A stretch of 53,822 bases of DNA. Source: Prasinococcaceae sp. CCMP 1430. Lineage: Eukaryota; Prasinodermophyta; Palmophyllophyceae; Prasinococcales; Prasinococcaceae. The notes below the pieces were generated by a model. It did no database searches. It worked only from the letters and a program-made list of their open reading frames with translations, and was not told where the DNA came from. The translations under genes were made by a program, and so were the position numbers. The stretch covers positions 94,313-148,134 of the forward strand of contig RQSC01000006.1 in assembly GCA_013416795.1 (NCBI GenBank), read 5' to 3'. This document shows, in pieces, positions 21,101 through 31,388 of the stretch. Within the stretch, counting starts at the first letter, position 1; each line of letters begins with the position of its first letter.

Positions 21101-21830
21101 GTACCACCGCGGGGACGTCCTCGTCCGCCCTCGCGATCGCTTGGGCATCCGCCGCGAGGGCGATGCCCTCGTCGTCGAGCACCCTCACGCTGCCCGCGCC
21201 TTCGAGCTGGGGCACGAGTTTTGGAAGTGCGATGACGACTTCCACACTGCCTGAGTTGACGAGGCAGAGGCTGCGGTAGAGCGCGCGCGAGAGCATTGCC
21301 TCCTCGGGGCGCGGCGCGTGTCGCAGCCCGAAGTCGGCGCACGACGGCGGTTGCATGTGCACGCCGAGCTTTGGAGCGTCGAGCAATTGGGCGCCGGCGC
21401 GCGCAGCGTCGAGGTCGGAGGAGCCGCAGCGCGCGAGCGCCTCGCGCAGCGTCCTCTCGTACGCCGCCTGCATGGCGCGCGGCACGCGCATCGTGTACGG
21501 CCTCGACGGCAACTTGCTAGCACGCGCGCGGCCCGACGCGGGCGCGGCGGCATCCCCAGCCCCGTGGAGCGGGTAGACAGACAGCGGCACGGCTGGCGTG
21601 AACGGCGCGTGGGCCACGACATGGGGGGGTGGGGGCAGCATGCTCGCGTGTGCGGCGAACATCTCGCCCATGAACATCCCCGGACTGGCGAGGGCGGGCG
21701 CGCCGTTGGGCCACGGCGCGTGCATCGGCGTGGGCGCATGCGGCGGCGCGTGCGCATACGGCGCTGCGGCAGGCGGGGCGCTCAGAGCGCGCCGCTCGCG
21801 CTCCGTGCCCATTCGCGCCGAGCTGCTCAT
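18177..21830 (-). CDS. SF1 RNA helicase of the MOV10/SDE3 family
   Basis: A single exon of 1217 residues from the ATG at 21830. The N-terminal 120 residues are Pro/Ala-rich. The middle contains the MOV10-type beta-domain region. The helicase core runs from about residue 690: motif I GPPGTGKSS, Ia CAPTNFAADLL, motif II DEAGQA, motif III LVGDPLQLGPL. Then come LLRSYRSS (motif IV region), TIDDYQGQEARVLLISTV (motif V) and NRFNVAITRAK (motif VI). All ATP-binding and hydrolysis residues are present. Relatives SDE3 (plants) and MOV10 (animals) unwind RNA in small-RNA silencing and in defence against retroelements; UPF1-like enzymes are more distant. The gene is divergent from the pseudouridine synthase, with 309 bases between start codons. 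Confidence 0.9.
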   Translation of the reverse strand: MSSSARMGTERERRALSAPPAAAPYAHAPPHAPTPMHAPWPNGAPALASPGMFMGEMFAAHASMLPPPPHVVAHAPFTPAVPLSVYPLHGAGDAAAPASGRARASKLPSRPYTMRVPRAMQAAYERTLREALARCGSSDLDAARAGAQLLDAPKLGVHMQPPSCADFGLRHAPRPEEAMLSRALYRSLCLVNSGSVEVVIALPKLVPQLEGAGSVRVLDDEGIALAADAQAIARADEDVPAVVLPAGASYNFTIELRPSAKCGLHASRFVVGVGVRLPHIAPAALQEQYGGFGPLEPLACPVTLALVSNTTEFVRLSEDAPQFVPGNLRTLFDRPARVAFADEGRQARAERALGSSIDLETLLTGEALPRTIREWALASKTRIDESDEASEARVALRALASLSAVERNAIAENLRKCDMFHVQLCASSGGGQTAGSRARLVQFEAPGVEEGRPALSAGDVVRVRPAYAPESFELGMTVVQVQKGTVMLKLPDEVAELVTRTQHIDSRRAGQLAGFLEALYSPTAGKGGAEHQEKVPPLRVHVSFAVDNHLFAALGWTLEQAQALPQPPRWIAPLLESLCQEGSTDGQNDGDGACARALAEAASLAESSRRRAGDQVPGSNGAMESHPGTSVRRCEPFNELLNREQLAAVEKYVFWEDFDDAHPADSGELRLPEDLSARVGGTDHGGYACNDAAPPMCIFGPPGTGKSSTVVEVVRQVLLHTPDAKVLVCAPTNFAADLLASQLATAPSCAPGVTLDKGYLVRINAATRLAESVKADVIPFCYFSQSDGGHGGIGRAFDEHAAVQAALSSECSIIVATCGGATLLARARAGSATSDGYGGNQADRRVSHVIVDEAGQALVAETLCPLVTAILVSPPPPFGLGLEVEEPRVLLVGDPLQLGPLVHTSVRSVRKAMTSSLLGALMRTKGLGGLKVAALLRSYRSSQALLSLPSRLFYEDALISAADPDSVRPPAWIPPSASSEVPPLVMYGVHGRQVRQGDHSWFNPFEATVVTDLVESLVTAEHVDTSASELGVVALFRSQVHAIRHCLRQRGLGAVRVGTIDDYQGQEARVLLISTVLTRPASLRAAGGGSGSNAAAIHAFSSPNRFNVAITRAKALLVVCGHPQALAEDSNWRALLKHCSARGAFMGAGAEYLSARMRGADTADAREDSTYDDLGATMAQLFSESVLGSAGAIDDAYDLEDGGGSMEIEMQQFRIEL

Positions 21831-22139
21831 CGCTCAGCCACGCGGCGCCTCCCCGGCCCTCACGCTCCCTATCGCGCCGACATCGCCCACGCACGCGGCC
21901 CGGCCGCTGACACGCCTCCCGGCGTTGGCGCGCTGCGCGCGCACCGTGTGCCCCGCCACACACTGCAGGCGCTGTATGCAGGACCGCAGGACCGCTGGAC
22001 CGCAGGACCGCAGGAGAGCCCTCAGGCCGCGAACGCTGCCAGTCTGCGCGCGAGCGGCGCGGGACGTGCTCACACCCACCAGCGCGTGCGCGCGTGCGCA
22101 CGCGCACGCGCGCCGGCCGTCGCGTGGTCTCACGCGCGT
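21831..22139. promoter_or_regulatory. Divergent promoter between helicase and pseudouridine synthase
   Basis: Contains a short tandem repeat of GGACCGCAGGACCGC (about 21978-22012). No TATA-like element seen. Confidence 0.4.
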
Positions 22140-23063
22140 ATGGCTGCAGCTGCTGCTGCTGCTGCTGCGGCGGCGGCGGCAGCCGTGCCAGTGCTGTACG
22201 AGAGCGACCAGCTGCTGGTGGTCCACAAGCCCGCGGGCGTGCCGTTCCAGTGCGTGGGCGCGCGCGCAGGCGCCGTCGAGCTCGCGCGGCGCGCACACGT
22301 GCCGGGCTACCGCGCGCGCAGCGGCGGCGACGACGACAGCGATGGTGGCGGCGGCGGCGATGGGCTCCTGCTGCCGGTGCACCGGCTGGACGCGGTCACG
22401 AGCGGCGCGCTCGTACTCGCCAGGACATGCGAGGCCGCCGCTGCCGCCGCGGAGGAGTTCCGCGCGCGGCGCGTGAGCAAGTATTACGTCGCGTTGTCGG
22501 CACGCAGGCCACGGAAGAAGCAGGGCGTCGTGGCCGGCGGGATGGAGCGGGCGCGTAGGTCGCAGTGGCGCCTGACGCGCGGCGCGGGGCCGGCCGGCGC
22601 CGGCGGCGGCAACTTCGCGCGCACGCGCTTCGACAGCTGGAGCGTCGACAGCGCGCGCCATCCGCGCCTGCGGGCGTTCTGCCTGAAACCCGAGACGGGA
22701 CGAACGCACCAGCTGCGCGTCGCCATGAAGTCGCTGGGCGCGCCCATCCTGGGCGATCCGCTGTACGCCCACGCCGCCGACGCAGCGCAGGAGCGGCGGT
22801 GCTACCTGCACGCGGCGGCCGTGCGGCTACGCGTGCGAGGGGAGGCTGTCTCGGTCGTCGCGCCGCCGGCGCTCAGCCTGTGCTACGACGACCTCGAGGG
22901 CGACGAGGAGGGCGACGAGGAGTCTCCCAGTCGTACCTCGGAGTTTGCCACGGCGGAGTTCGTGGAGTGGTGGGAACGCACCTTCGAGCTGGCCCTGGCG
23001 GACGGGGGCGACCGCGAGGACTGGTTCGACGGCAGCACGCAGCTCAGCGCGCCGCCGCCGTGA
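22140..23063 (+). CDS. RNA pseudouridine synthase, RluA family
   Basis: 307 residues from the ATG at 22140, which is followed by a run of alanines. The core opens with VLYESDQLLVVHKPAGVPFQ. It then has the catalytic-Asp motif HRLDAVTSGALVLAR, the RVSKYYVAL strand, and the closing FCLKPETGRTHQLRVAMKSLGAPILGDPLYA typical of RluA/TruC enzymes. These isomerise uridine to pseudouridine in rRNA or tRNA. The C-terminus has an acidic stretch and EFVEWWERTFELAL. Similar plant proteins act in organelles, but the poly-Ala start is not a convincing transit peptide. The target RNA cannot be told from sequence. Confidence 0.9.
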   Translation: MAAAAAAAAAAAAAAVPVLYESDQLLVVHKPAGVPFQCVGARAGAVELARRAHVPGYRARSGGDDDSDGGGGGDGLLLPVHRLDAVTSGALVLARTCEAAAAAAEEFRARRVSKYYVALSARRPRKKQGVVAGGMERARRSQWRLTRGAGPAGAGGGNFARTRFDSWSVDSARHPRLRAFCLKPETGRTHQLRVAMKSLGAPILGDPLYAHAADAAQERRCYLHAAAVRLRVRGEAVSVVAPPALSLCYDDLEGDEEGDEESPSRTSEFATAEFVEWWERTFELALADGGDREDWFDGSTQLSAPPP

Positions 23064-23303
23064 GCCCCAGCGGGGGAAGCTTTGCGCGCGAAGCCATGCG
23101 CTCGCCGCATACGCCCGCCGCTCGCGCAGGGCGCATCTGCGCGCACGTGCATAGCCACAAACACTCGCAAGACATCACACCCAGACCGATCAACACAAAC
23201 ACACACGGTCGCTCGCATACCTTGCGAGCGAGCCAACACTCTTTCGCCCGGAAGGCGGACTCCGACGTCCGCATGGTAGTGCGTTACACACTCGATCATG
23301 TCC

Positions 23304-24497
23304 TCACTCTGCTGCTCGTGCAACACGACGGATGCGTGCCACCTCATCGTGCACCGCCAGCGCCTCAGCGTCCCGCTCCAGGTGCTTGTACACGCCACCC
23401 ATTGAGTCCAATGCTTCGGCCACGTCCAAGTGGTCGTCACCCAGCGCGGCGCGACGGATGCTGAGGGCCTCCTCGTACGCCGCGAGCGCCTCGTCGTACC
23501 CCTCCAAACGGAGCGCGTACAGCCTACCCACATCCATCAATATCCCTGCCACGTCTAAGTGGTCGTCACCCAGCGCGGCACGCTCGATGCGCAGCTCCTC
23601 CTTTTTCGCCGCCAGCGCCTCGTCCCATCGACTCTCGCAGCAATGCACGTCATACATGTAGCGTATCGTCCTCGCCACGTCCCGGTGGTCGTCACCCAAG
23701 ACGGCGCGCTTAATGCGCAGCGCCTCTTCGTGCTCCGCCATCGCCTCCTCGTACCGGTGGAGGCCGACGCAAACGATACCTACGCTGTTCCTCCGCACTG
23801 CCACGCTCAGGTGGTCGTCACCAAGCGCGCCGCGAGAGATGTGCAGCGCCTTCTCGAACGCCAGCAGCGCGTCTTTCTTCCTCTCCCCTTGCATCTTCCA
23901 ATGCACGTGACCCATGTAGAAAATTGTCTGCGCCACGTCGTCGTGGTCGTCACCCTGCGCCGCGCGACGGATGCGCAGTGCCTCCTCGTACACCGCCAGA
24001 GCCTCGTCACACCGCCGCTGGAAGCGGTAGACCCGACCGATACATTCGAGCGTCCCTGCTACGCCCAGGTGGTCGTCACCCAGCGCGGCGCGACGGATGC
24101 GCAGCGATTCCTCGTACTCTGCGAGCGCCTTGTCGTACTGCTCCTGCTTGAGGTACACGTCGCCAATACTTATTAGCGTCCATGCCACGTCCAAGTGGTC
24201 GTTGCCCTGCGCGGCGCGACGGACGCGCAGGGACTCCTTGAGCGCCGCCAGCGCCTCGTCGTGCCGATTCACCTTGAGGTACGCGACACCCATGCAGTTG
24301 TCCGCCACTGCTAAGTCCAGGGGTTTGAAGTCGTCGCCCAGTACTTGCACCACACGTCGGATGCGCTGCGCCCCCTCGTACGCCGCCAGCGCGTCCTCGT
24401 ATCGCCTCTTGCAAAAGTGCGTCTTCCCTTGCTCCATGCAGTTGTCGACAGCCACTCGAAGTGCGGCCTCTGCGAGCGTCCCCGCGGCAGGCGCCAT
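23304..24497 (-). CDS. Kinesin-light-chain-like TPR repeat protein
   Basis: 397 residues from the ATG at 24497; an in-frame ATG at 24794 would add 99 Gly/Arg/Ala-rich residues. At least seven tandem 42-residue TPR units follow the pattern DEALAxYEEALRIRRAALGDDHLDVAxTLxxxGxVY, as in kinesin light chains and related scaffolds. Units are similar at the DNA level too (GTGGTCGTCACC recurs in each), suggesting recent duplication. The protein ends in a charged helix. TPR arrays bind peptide ligands; the partner is unknown. Many algal and bacterial proteins carry this TPR type, so a true kinesin light chain is not implied. Confidence 0.85.
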   Translation of the reverse strand: MAPAAGTLAEAALRVAVDNCMEQGKTHFCKRRYEDALAAYEGAQRIRRVVQVLGDDFKPLDLAVADNCMGVAYLKVNRHDEALAALKESLRVRRAAQGNDHLDVAWTLISIGDVYLKQEQYDKALAEYEESLRIRRAALGDDHLGVAGTLECIGRVYRFQRRCDEALAVYEEALRIRRAAQGDDHDDVAQTIFYMGHVHWKMQGERKKDALLAFEKALHISRGALGDDHLSVAVRRNSVGIVCVGLHRYEEAMAEHEEALRIKRAVLGDDHRDVARTIRYMYDVHCCESRWDEALAAKKEELRIERAALGDDHLDVAGILMDVGRLYALRLEGYDEALAAYEEALSIRRAALGDDHLDVAEALDSMGGVYKHLERDAEALAVHDEVARIRRVARAAE

Positions 24498-24883
24498 CGA
24501 AGCCGCGCCCCGGCTGACGCCGTACCAGAAAATATCGCGCGCGCTCCCAGGCCGCACGCGCCCCAGGCGCCCCGGCGGCAGGCCCGCGCCTGTCAGCCCG
24601 GCCGCAGCTGCCTTCGCGCGGCCCGCGCCCAATGTCAAAGCCCGGGACGCGCCCTCACAGGCGCGGCAGCGGCGCGCGCGCGCGCCAGTGTGCCCCCGCG
24701 CGCCGCGTGGCGCTTCTCCGCCCCCCGGCGGTGATCCAGACGGGCAGGTGGCATCGCACGCAATGAGGCGATGCGATGCCAATGAAGGATGCATCGTGTC
24801 AAAGCCCGAGACGCGTGCTCACGGGCGCCGCAGCAGCGCAGCGTACAAGCGCGTGGCGTCGTACAGCCGATCACACACACGCT

Positions 24884-24938
<55 letters not shown>

Positions 24939-25175
24939 ACACACACACACAGATGCAAGCGCGTACTTCCGTGGCGGCGTACGCGCCTGCGCCTGCGCTG
25001 GCGCTGGCGCTGGCGCTTGCGCTGGCACCCTTCCAGTCTACAGTAAGTTCCAGACGTCGCAGAGGGCCTGAGGTGAGGCGCCCTCGACGGCACCACCCGC
25101 ACCGGCGAGAGCCGGCGAGGGCCAGGCGGGCAGCTGCCAGATGGCAGGCAGCGCCACAGCAGCGCCGCGCTCTCA

Positions 25176-25232
<57 letters not shown>

Positions 25233-25654
25233 ACACACAGTTGTTCAACCTCCGGAAGAATTATTTTGCGTGCGTTTTGATGTGCACATTGGCCAGCAGT
25301 GACATTGCGGCAGCGCCGCGGTGCGCCAGCCGGGCCAGACTGGGAGGTTGACAGCGACGGCACCGCCCGGGGTTGTTCGGATGCGAAGAGACGTGTCGAT
25401 CATGCAAGTCAAAGTCAATGCCTCGTCGCGTGAGAAGTGCAAAGTGATGTGAACTCCGATGAAGGTCGCGAAGCGTGCGAAGGGCAGGGATGAGTGCGAA
25501 GTGATGGGAAAGAAGGCGGCGGTGGGAAATTGCGCGGCGCGCGCTGATCGCCGGCCGGCGCCGCTCGGCGGCGCCACACCGCGCGTGAGGGCGAGGGTAA
25601 GCCCGCTGTCCTAATTGGTGGCACCGGGCCGCGGCGGCGGCCGGCCTGGCTCGG
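24498..25654. other. Intergenic region with two CA microsatellites
   Basis: Has (CA)n at 24884-24950 and 25178-25230, a short (GGCGCT)n run near 24996-25022, and an AT-richer area at 25230-25520. Short reading frames here are simple repeat or lack supporting features. GTGCGTTTTGATGTG at 25270 is shared with 3790. Confidence 0.6.
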
Positions 25655-28599
25655 ATGGGCGGGGGCGCCCGCCTGTGGTGGGTGCTGCTGCTGGGGCTGG
25701 CGCTCGTCGCGGGCGCGGGCGGGCGCATCGCAGGCGCCGCGGCGCAGGCGCCGGGCCCTCCAGTAATCACGTGCGGCGCGTGCAGCTTCACAGTGGCAGC
25801 GGACGACCCCGACGGTACGGGCGTGCTGTCCGATAGCGGGCAGGCGGGCGTGCTCCCTCGCTCCCTCTCTCGCTCCATGCCGGCGGTCGCCCCATGCTGC
25901 TGTTGCGCCGTTGCTCCCGGCGAGCGTGGCGTCTCATTTATGAGTCGCCGCTCGTGCAGCGTGACACCCGCCCCTTCTTCCCGCGCGACCCGGACCCGCT
26001 CGTTGTCGATCGGCTCCTTGCCTGCATGCGCTGCTGACTGACGTGCGCTGCGCGATTTTGCCATCCATTCGCACCGCAGGCAAGCTGCAGCGCACGGGCG
26101 GGCTGTGCGGACCTGGCTGCACGAGCCTTGATCTGCGGCCGCTCAAGCACCACCTCAAGGATGTAGGAGGTTCCCTCGCGGATCTGCCTTTCCTGGAATC
26201 GCTGTGGATCGCCATGTCCAAGAAGCTCAAGGTGCTGCCGCAGAACACGCTGCGCGCGATGAAGTCACTGACGTTCCTCGACCTGCACGCGAATGGGGTG
26301 GCGTCGCTCCACGGCGACCTTTTCAAGAACAACGGCACGGAGCTTTCCCAGCTCAAATGGCTCTCGCTGAGCGGCAACAAGCTCAAGTCGTTGCCCGAGG
26401 GTATCTTTGATGGCCTCACCAGCCTGGAGCACCTCGATCTGCCCAACAACCAGATCGAGTATTTCCACCCGCACGCCTTCGATGCTTTCGCGCCCTCCCT
26501 CAAGCACCTTCGCTTCCACAACAACAACATTGACGCGCCGCTCCCGCCCAGCCTGCTGAGCGGCCTCACGGCGCTCACCATGCTCGACATGCGCGGGAAC
26601 GGAGCAAACATGTGCTACGCCGCCGGCAGCATCCCCCCAGGGGTGCCTGTGATCGGAGGGCACGTGTGCGAGACCGTCCAAACTGTTCACGGGACGGGGA
26701 GCGGTGGGGGGAAAGGCGCCGGCCAGTCCGGTGGCGACGGCGACGACGGCGACAAGAAACCGACGTCTGGCAAGAACAAGACAGGCAAGTGGGGCAAGAA
26801 GAAGAGCAACGGCAAAGGCTGGGGCGCTGCGAAAAAGAAAGCCAGCAGCTGGTGGCAAAAGAAGATCCTGGGCAGGCGCAGGCTGCAGGGTGAGATGCAG
26901 ACTTCGGCGGACGCACCCGCGCCCGCGCCTAGGTTCGAGGACGTGGACAACCTGCCTTACGATGAGCTGGCGGACGATCCGGAGGACGCAGCCCTGCTGA
27001 AGCGCTGCATGGAAGCTTCGTCTCGAGGATGGAGTTTCATGCCGGCGGAGTGCCGCGGGGAAACCGCTGGGGCCGACGAGAGCAGCGCCGCCGCCGCCAA
27101 CCTCACGGTGACGCATAACGGCACCGAGATCTCGGTGGAGCAGGCGATCGTTGGCGGACGGGTGGTGGGCGGAAACGGCGCCGACATCTCGTGGTTTCCC
27201 TATCAGCTCAGCCTGCTGAAGGCCAACTTTCGCATATGTGGCGCGAGCCTCATCGCGCCCGACTGGGCGCTTACCGCGGCGCACTGCCTACCGGAGGCAA
27301 TGGCTGATCCCGCGGGGGCCTCGTCGCTCTACCGCGTCGTTTACGGGAGCACCGACGTCGCGTTGGGGTTGGGAGAGGGCAAGGTCGTGAGCGTGCAGGC
27401 GGTGGTGATCCATCCAGACTTCGTCGCCGACACTTTGGAGTCGGACGTCGCGCTCCTCAAGCTCCAATTCGAAGTGCCGATTGGTTCTGGCTCGGGCGCC
27501 ACGACCATTCCGCTGGCAGGTTCGGGCGAGGACGCACAGTTGGGCCAAGACGCGTATGTCAGCGGCTGGGGCACCACGCAAGAGGACTGCGACTCGTGCT
27601 CGCCCGTCAACCTTCACTACGCGGCCGTGGACATAAGGGCAGGCGCGGACGAGGCCACGTGCGTGGCGTACAGCACATCGAAGTTCAACCCGCGCACGAT
27701 GCTCTGTGCCGGGTGCGCGGACGGTTCCAAAGACGCTTGCCAAGGCGACTCCGGCGGGCCCCTGGCCGTCAACGGCGCCGGCGGGCACCCTTTGCTCGTC
27801 GGCATCGTCAGCTGGGGGATCGGGTGCGGAAGGCAGTTCTTTCCGGGCGTCTATACGCGCGTGTCGACCTTCTCACCCTGGATCCAGGAGGTCACGGCCA
27901 GCGCGGCGGTCGTGAGCAGCCGCTGCAACGAAAACCCCCAGCTAGACTTGGATTGCTTCGCGGCAGCGCCGGTGCCGTGGTCGCCGGTGAACGCCGACGA
28001 GAACCCCTGTGGCGCCGGGCTCGACCTCGGACCGCCGGGACCGCCCCCCCCTCCTGGTCCGTGCTCGACGAGCTGCGATGGCATCGGTGCCGGTCAGGAC
28101 GACATCGACACGCCGTGCTACTGTGACTCCACGTGCGTCGACTTCGACGACTGCTGCGACGACGGTGCGTCGAACACACAGCACCTGCGCTTGTCGCTCT
28201 CCGCCACCCGCACCGCATTGTTCGTGTTCCAGCGCGCGCGCTGACACACCGCCCGCATACACCGCCGCACGCGCCGTAGCGTGCCGAGAGTGCGGGAGCT
28301 GCCCGCCCCTCGAAATTCAGCTCGAGGGCTTTCCGCAGTGCGGGCTCCTCAACAACGGCGAGCTTTGCGGGCGCGAGGCCGTCTCGGGCTGCTGGTGCAC
28401 CGATGACTGCCACGAGTTCGGCACGTGCTGTTGGGACGTGTGCGATGCGTGTGGCTTCAGCTGCACGGACGCCCTCTCGTCATCGACGTCTGGGGCTGCT
28501 GACGACAGCTCCAAGGGAGGCGGCGCCGGCGGCGGGCGCTCCCTTGCCGCGGTGCTGGTCGGCCTCGCGAACGCGGCGCTGGTATTCTTTCACGTCTGA
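25655..28599 (+). CDS. Secreted LRR - trypsin-like protease - double SMB-like protein, probably GPI-anchored
   Basis: Three exons, 25655..25814, 26080..28164 and 28280..28599, all spliced in phase 1 (donors GTACGG and GTGCGT; acceptors CCGCAG and CCGTAG), 854 residues. Order: signal peptide (LWWVLLLGLALVAGAGG); Cys-capped leucine-rich repeats (about 70-205, e.g. LKWLSLSGNKLKSLPEGIFDGL); a Gly/Lys-rich basic linker (225-285); and an S1 protease from about 405. The protease has a VVGG-type activation site, His in LTAAHC, Asp in ESDVALLKL and Ser in CQGDSGGPL, so the triad is intact. Two Cys-rich modules of somatomedin-B style follow (CYCDSTCVDFDDCCDD and CWCTDDCHEFGTCCWD). It ends in a hydrophobic tail (LAAVLVGLANAALVFF) after Ser/Gly residues, as in GPI signals. 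An extracellular proteolytic receptor or matrix role is inferred. Confidence 0.85.
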
Positions 28600-29211
28600 G
28601 CCCGCCAGCCAGGGCGACGACGCGCAGGCGGCGGCCTTCGAAGTTTTGCCGGGCGCGGCTCGGTAGTAGTACACATATGTAACATGCACGCACACTCTAG
28701 CCACCGCGACGCAATACCACTGGGGCTCGAGCTGAGCTGAGCTACACTGAAGCACTTCAGAGCTGAACACGGAGCTGAGCGTCGATCGAGCAGAGCTGAG
28801 GGCAGACCCTTGACCCTAAATCAATGACGCCTCAACCCGTACCACCGCTTCGCGCCGCGCGCGTTCCCCCGTGCCGCGCGCGCGCGCCTCGTAGTTTCTC
28901 TTTCCGCGGATTTGCGGACTCCCATCGGCGTTGACGCCGAGGCCCACGTCATCTGGCCCATGCACGCCACGTGGGTCAGGTCGGTCGGTGGGTCGGGCCA
29001 ACCCCGGATCGCCCGGCCCGCCCGCCCGACATCCGAGGCAACGTATCGATCGATACGCGTCGTGCCGGCGACGCGTCGCGTGGGCCGGCCTGCCGGTCCA
29101 GCTCCGCTACTCTTGTCCAGTCGCGGATGGCGTCCTGCGCGCAGCGCTCGCGCTTTTCGCCGCGGGGCGCGCCGCGCTCGCCCCGCCCGCGATCCGCGAG
29201 CGTGACCGGCG

Positions 29212-30165
29212 NNNNNNNNNNNNNNNNNNNNNNNNNNNNNNNNNNNNNNNNNNNNNNNNNNNNNNNNNNNNNNNNNNNNNNNNNNNNNNNNNNNNNNNNN
29301 NNNNNNNNNNNNNNNNNNNNNNNNNNNNNNNNNNNNNNNNNNNNNNNNNNNNNNNNNNNNNNNNNNNNNNNNNNNNNNNNNNNNNNNNNNNNNNNNNNNN
29401 NNNNNNNNNNNNNNNNNNNNNNNNNNNNNNNNNNNNNNNNNNNNNNNNNNNNNNNNNNNNNNNNNNNNNNNNNNNNNNNNNNNNNNNNNNNNNNNNNNNN
29501 NNNNNNNNNNNNNNNNNNNNNNNNNNNNNNNNNNNNNNNNNNNNNNNNNNNNNNNNNNNNNNNNNNNNNNNNNNNNNNNNNNNNNNNNNNNNNNNNNNNN
29601 NNNNNNNNNNNNNNNNNNNNNNNNNNNNNNNNNNNNNNNNNNNNNNNNNNNNNNNNNNNNNNNNNNNNNNNNNNNNNNNNNNNNNNNNNNNNNNNNNNNN
29701 NNNNNNNNNNNNNNNNNNNNNNNNNNNNNNNNNNNNNNNNNNNNNNNNNNNNNNNNNNNNNNNNNNNNNNNNNNNNNNNNNNNNNNNNNNNNNNNNNNNN
29801 NNNNNNNNNNNNNNNNNNNNNNNNNNNNNNNNNNNNNNNNNNNNNNNNNNNNNNNNNNNNNNNNNNNNNNNNNNNNNNNNNNNNNNNNNNNNNNNNNNNN
29901 NNNNNNNNNNNNNNNNNNNNNNNNNNNNNNNNNNNNNNNNNNNNNNNNNNNNNNNNNNNNNNNNNNNNNNNNNNNNNNNNNNNNNNNNNNNNNNNNNNNN
30001 NNNNNNNNNNNNNNNNNNNNNNNNNNNNNNNNNNNNNNNNNNNNNNNNNNNNNNNNNNNNNNNNNNNNNNNNNNNNNNNNNNNNNNNNNNNNNNNNNNNN
30101 NNNNNNNNNNNNNNNNNNNNNNNNNNNNNNNNNNNNNNNNNNNNNNNNNNNNNNNNNNNNNNNNN
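29212..30165. other. Assembly gap (954 N)
   Basis: Run of unknown bases flanked by CG-rich alternating sequence. Confidence 0.99.
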
Positions 30166-31245
30166 GCCCGCGGTCGCGCCCACACACGCAACGCGCGCGC
30201 GCGCTTGCCGGCCTGCGCGCCCCTGCACCTGCGCCCCCGCGTCCACGCACCTTCGAGTGCACGGCGCGCGCCTGCGCTCGCTCGCGTGCGGCCCCGTGCC
30301 GCCCACCCCCCCCACCCACCCCATCGCCCTCCCGGCGGCGTCGACCGCCGCGCGCGGGGGAACGGGAACGGGAACGGGGGAACCGGGGTGCACAACCTGC
30401 AAATACCTTTGTTCTTCTCTTTAACCCACGGGCGCGCATCGTGTCTCATATCAAACCCAAAGGCCTCTGCATCGCCAGAACGGTTTTTTTTTTGGTTGGG
30501 GGCAATGCATCCCGACGCGAACGCAGTGCATTTTGATGGGAGCGCAAGGCGGTTTGATGGGGGTGCGAATGCAATGCGTTTTGATACTGACGCGGGCGGC
30601 GGGCAAAAGATCTTTTCAGCCGCGTCGACGCCTTTTTTGACACGTGTCAGTTTTGGTGGTGTTGGCGGGGTGGGGCGGCGGGCGCGCGAGAGCGTGATGC
30701 GTGGCGCGCGCGAGCGTGTGCGTTGGGAGGGTGCGCCCCGCGCCGCGCGCGCGCGCTCTGGGCGCACGCGCGCGCGCGCTGCCGCTCCCCACGACTCAAA
30801 AACGCATGCGTTCTGACCTATCACTCCGGCCTTTGATTTTGAACTCGACCCGAACCGCACCGCACGCGGCGCGCCCGCCTCCACGCCCAACGAACCCGGT
30901 GTGCCGACGAAAGCTCGCCGGAACCCTGTCTAGGAGGCACAAAGCACGCACGGTCAGACCCGGACCATGCGCGATAAGACCCGGTTCAAGGCGGGCTCTT
31001 CCGGGCCACTTTTTGTTTTTTTTGTTTTGGCTTTTTTTTTGAACGCGGCGCCAGCAGCAGTGCCGTTGTTGCGCACGCGCACTTCCCCCGAAATAACTCC
31101 GTTTTTACCCAAGGATTCGAGGCGATGTGTCTATAACTACCCACATCGCGCTTAAATACGGATACGAAAAATTCGCGTCCCAATCCAGAAACTCCGGCCG
31201 AGCCGCTGGTGGTGGGCGGAGCGCGGCGGCCGCCGCGGGGGAGCC

Positions 31246-31322
31246 TTTTTTTTTTTTTGCGCGCGCGGTGTCGGGTTCGGGAATGCGTTTCGGTGTGCGG
31301 GCGCCAACCTTTTTTTTTTTTT
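31246..31322 (+). promoter_or_regulatory. Pair of T13 tracts upstream of BRF1
   Basis: Two tracts of 13 T, at 31246-31258 and 31310-31322, 64 bases apart. Each is followed by TTTGCG and lies within 145 bases upstream of the BRF1 start. Poly(dT) tracts often exclude nucleosomes in eukaryotic promoters; that role here is inferred. Confidence 0.4.
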
Positions 31323-31388
31323 GCGGCGACGGGGGCGCGCGAGGTCAAAGCGCACCCTCCCCCACACAGACCGCCCCCGCCGCTCACC

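Larger units (their letters stand above)
28600..31388. other. Intergenic region with a 954-base assembly gap
   Basis: No gene recognised on either side of the N-run (29212-30165). 28725-28805 has GAGCTGAGCTGAGCT-type repeats. 30480-30600 holds degenerate units sharing ATGCAATGCGTTTTGA with the array near 49.4 kb. Poly-T tracts occur at about 30483, 31010-31040 and in the BRF1 upstream region. Frames crossing the gap are not evidence of genes. Confidence 0.6.

Noticed and set aside
20329-21279. Antisense frame within the helicase gene
   Set aside because: It is a shadow of conserved helicase sequence and has no features of its own.
25245-25620. Possible small gene on the minus strand
   Set aside because: No ATG in good context, no recognisable domain or splice support.
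28821-30890. Very long open frames across the N-run
   Set aside because: Unknown bases cannot contain stops, so the frames are artefacts of the gap.
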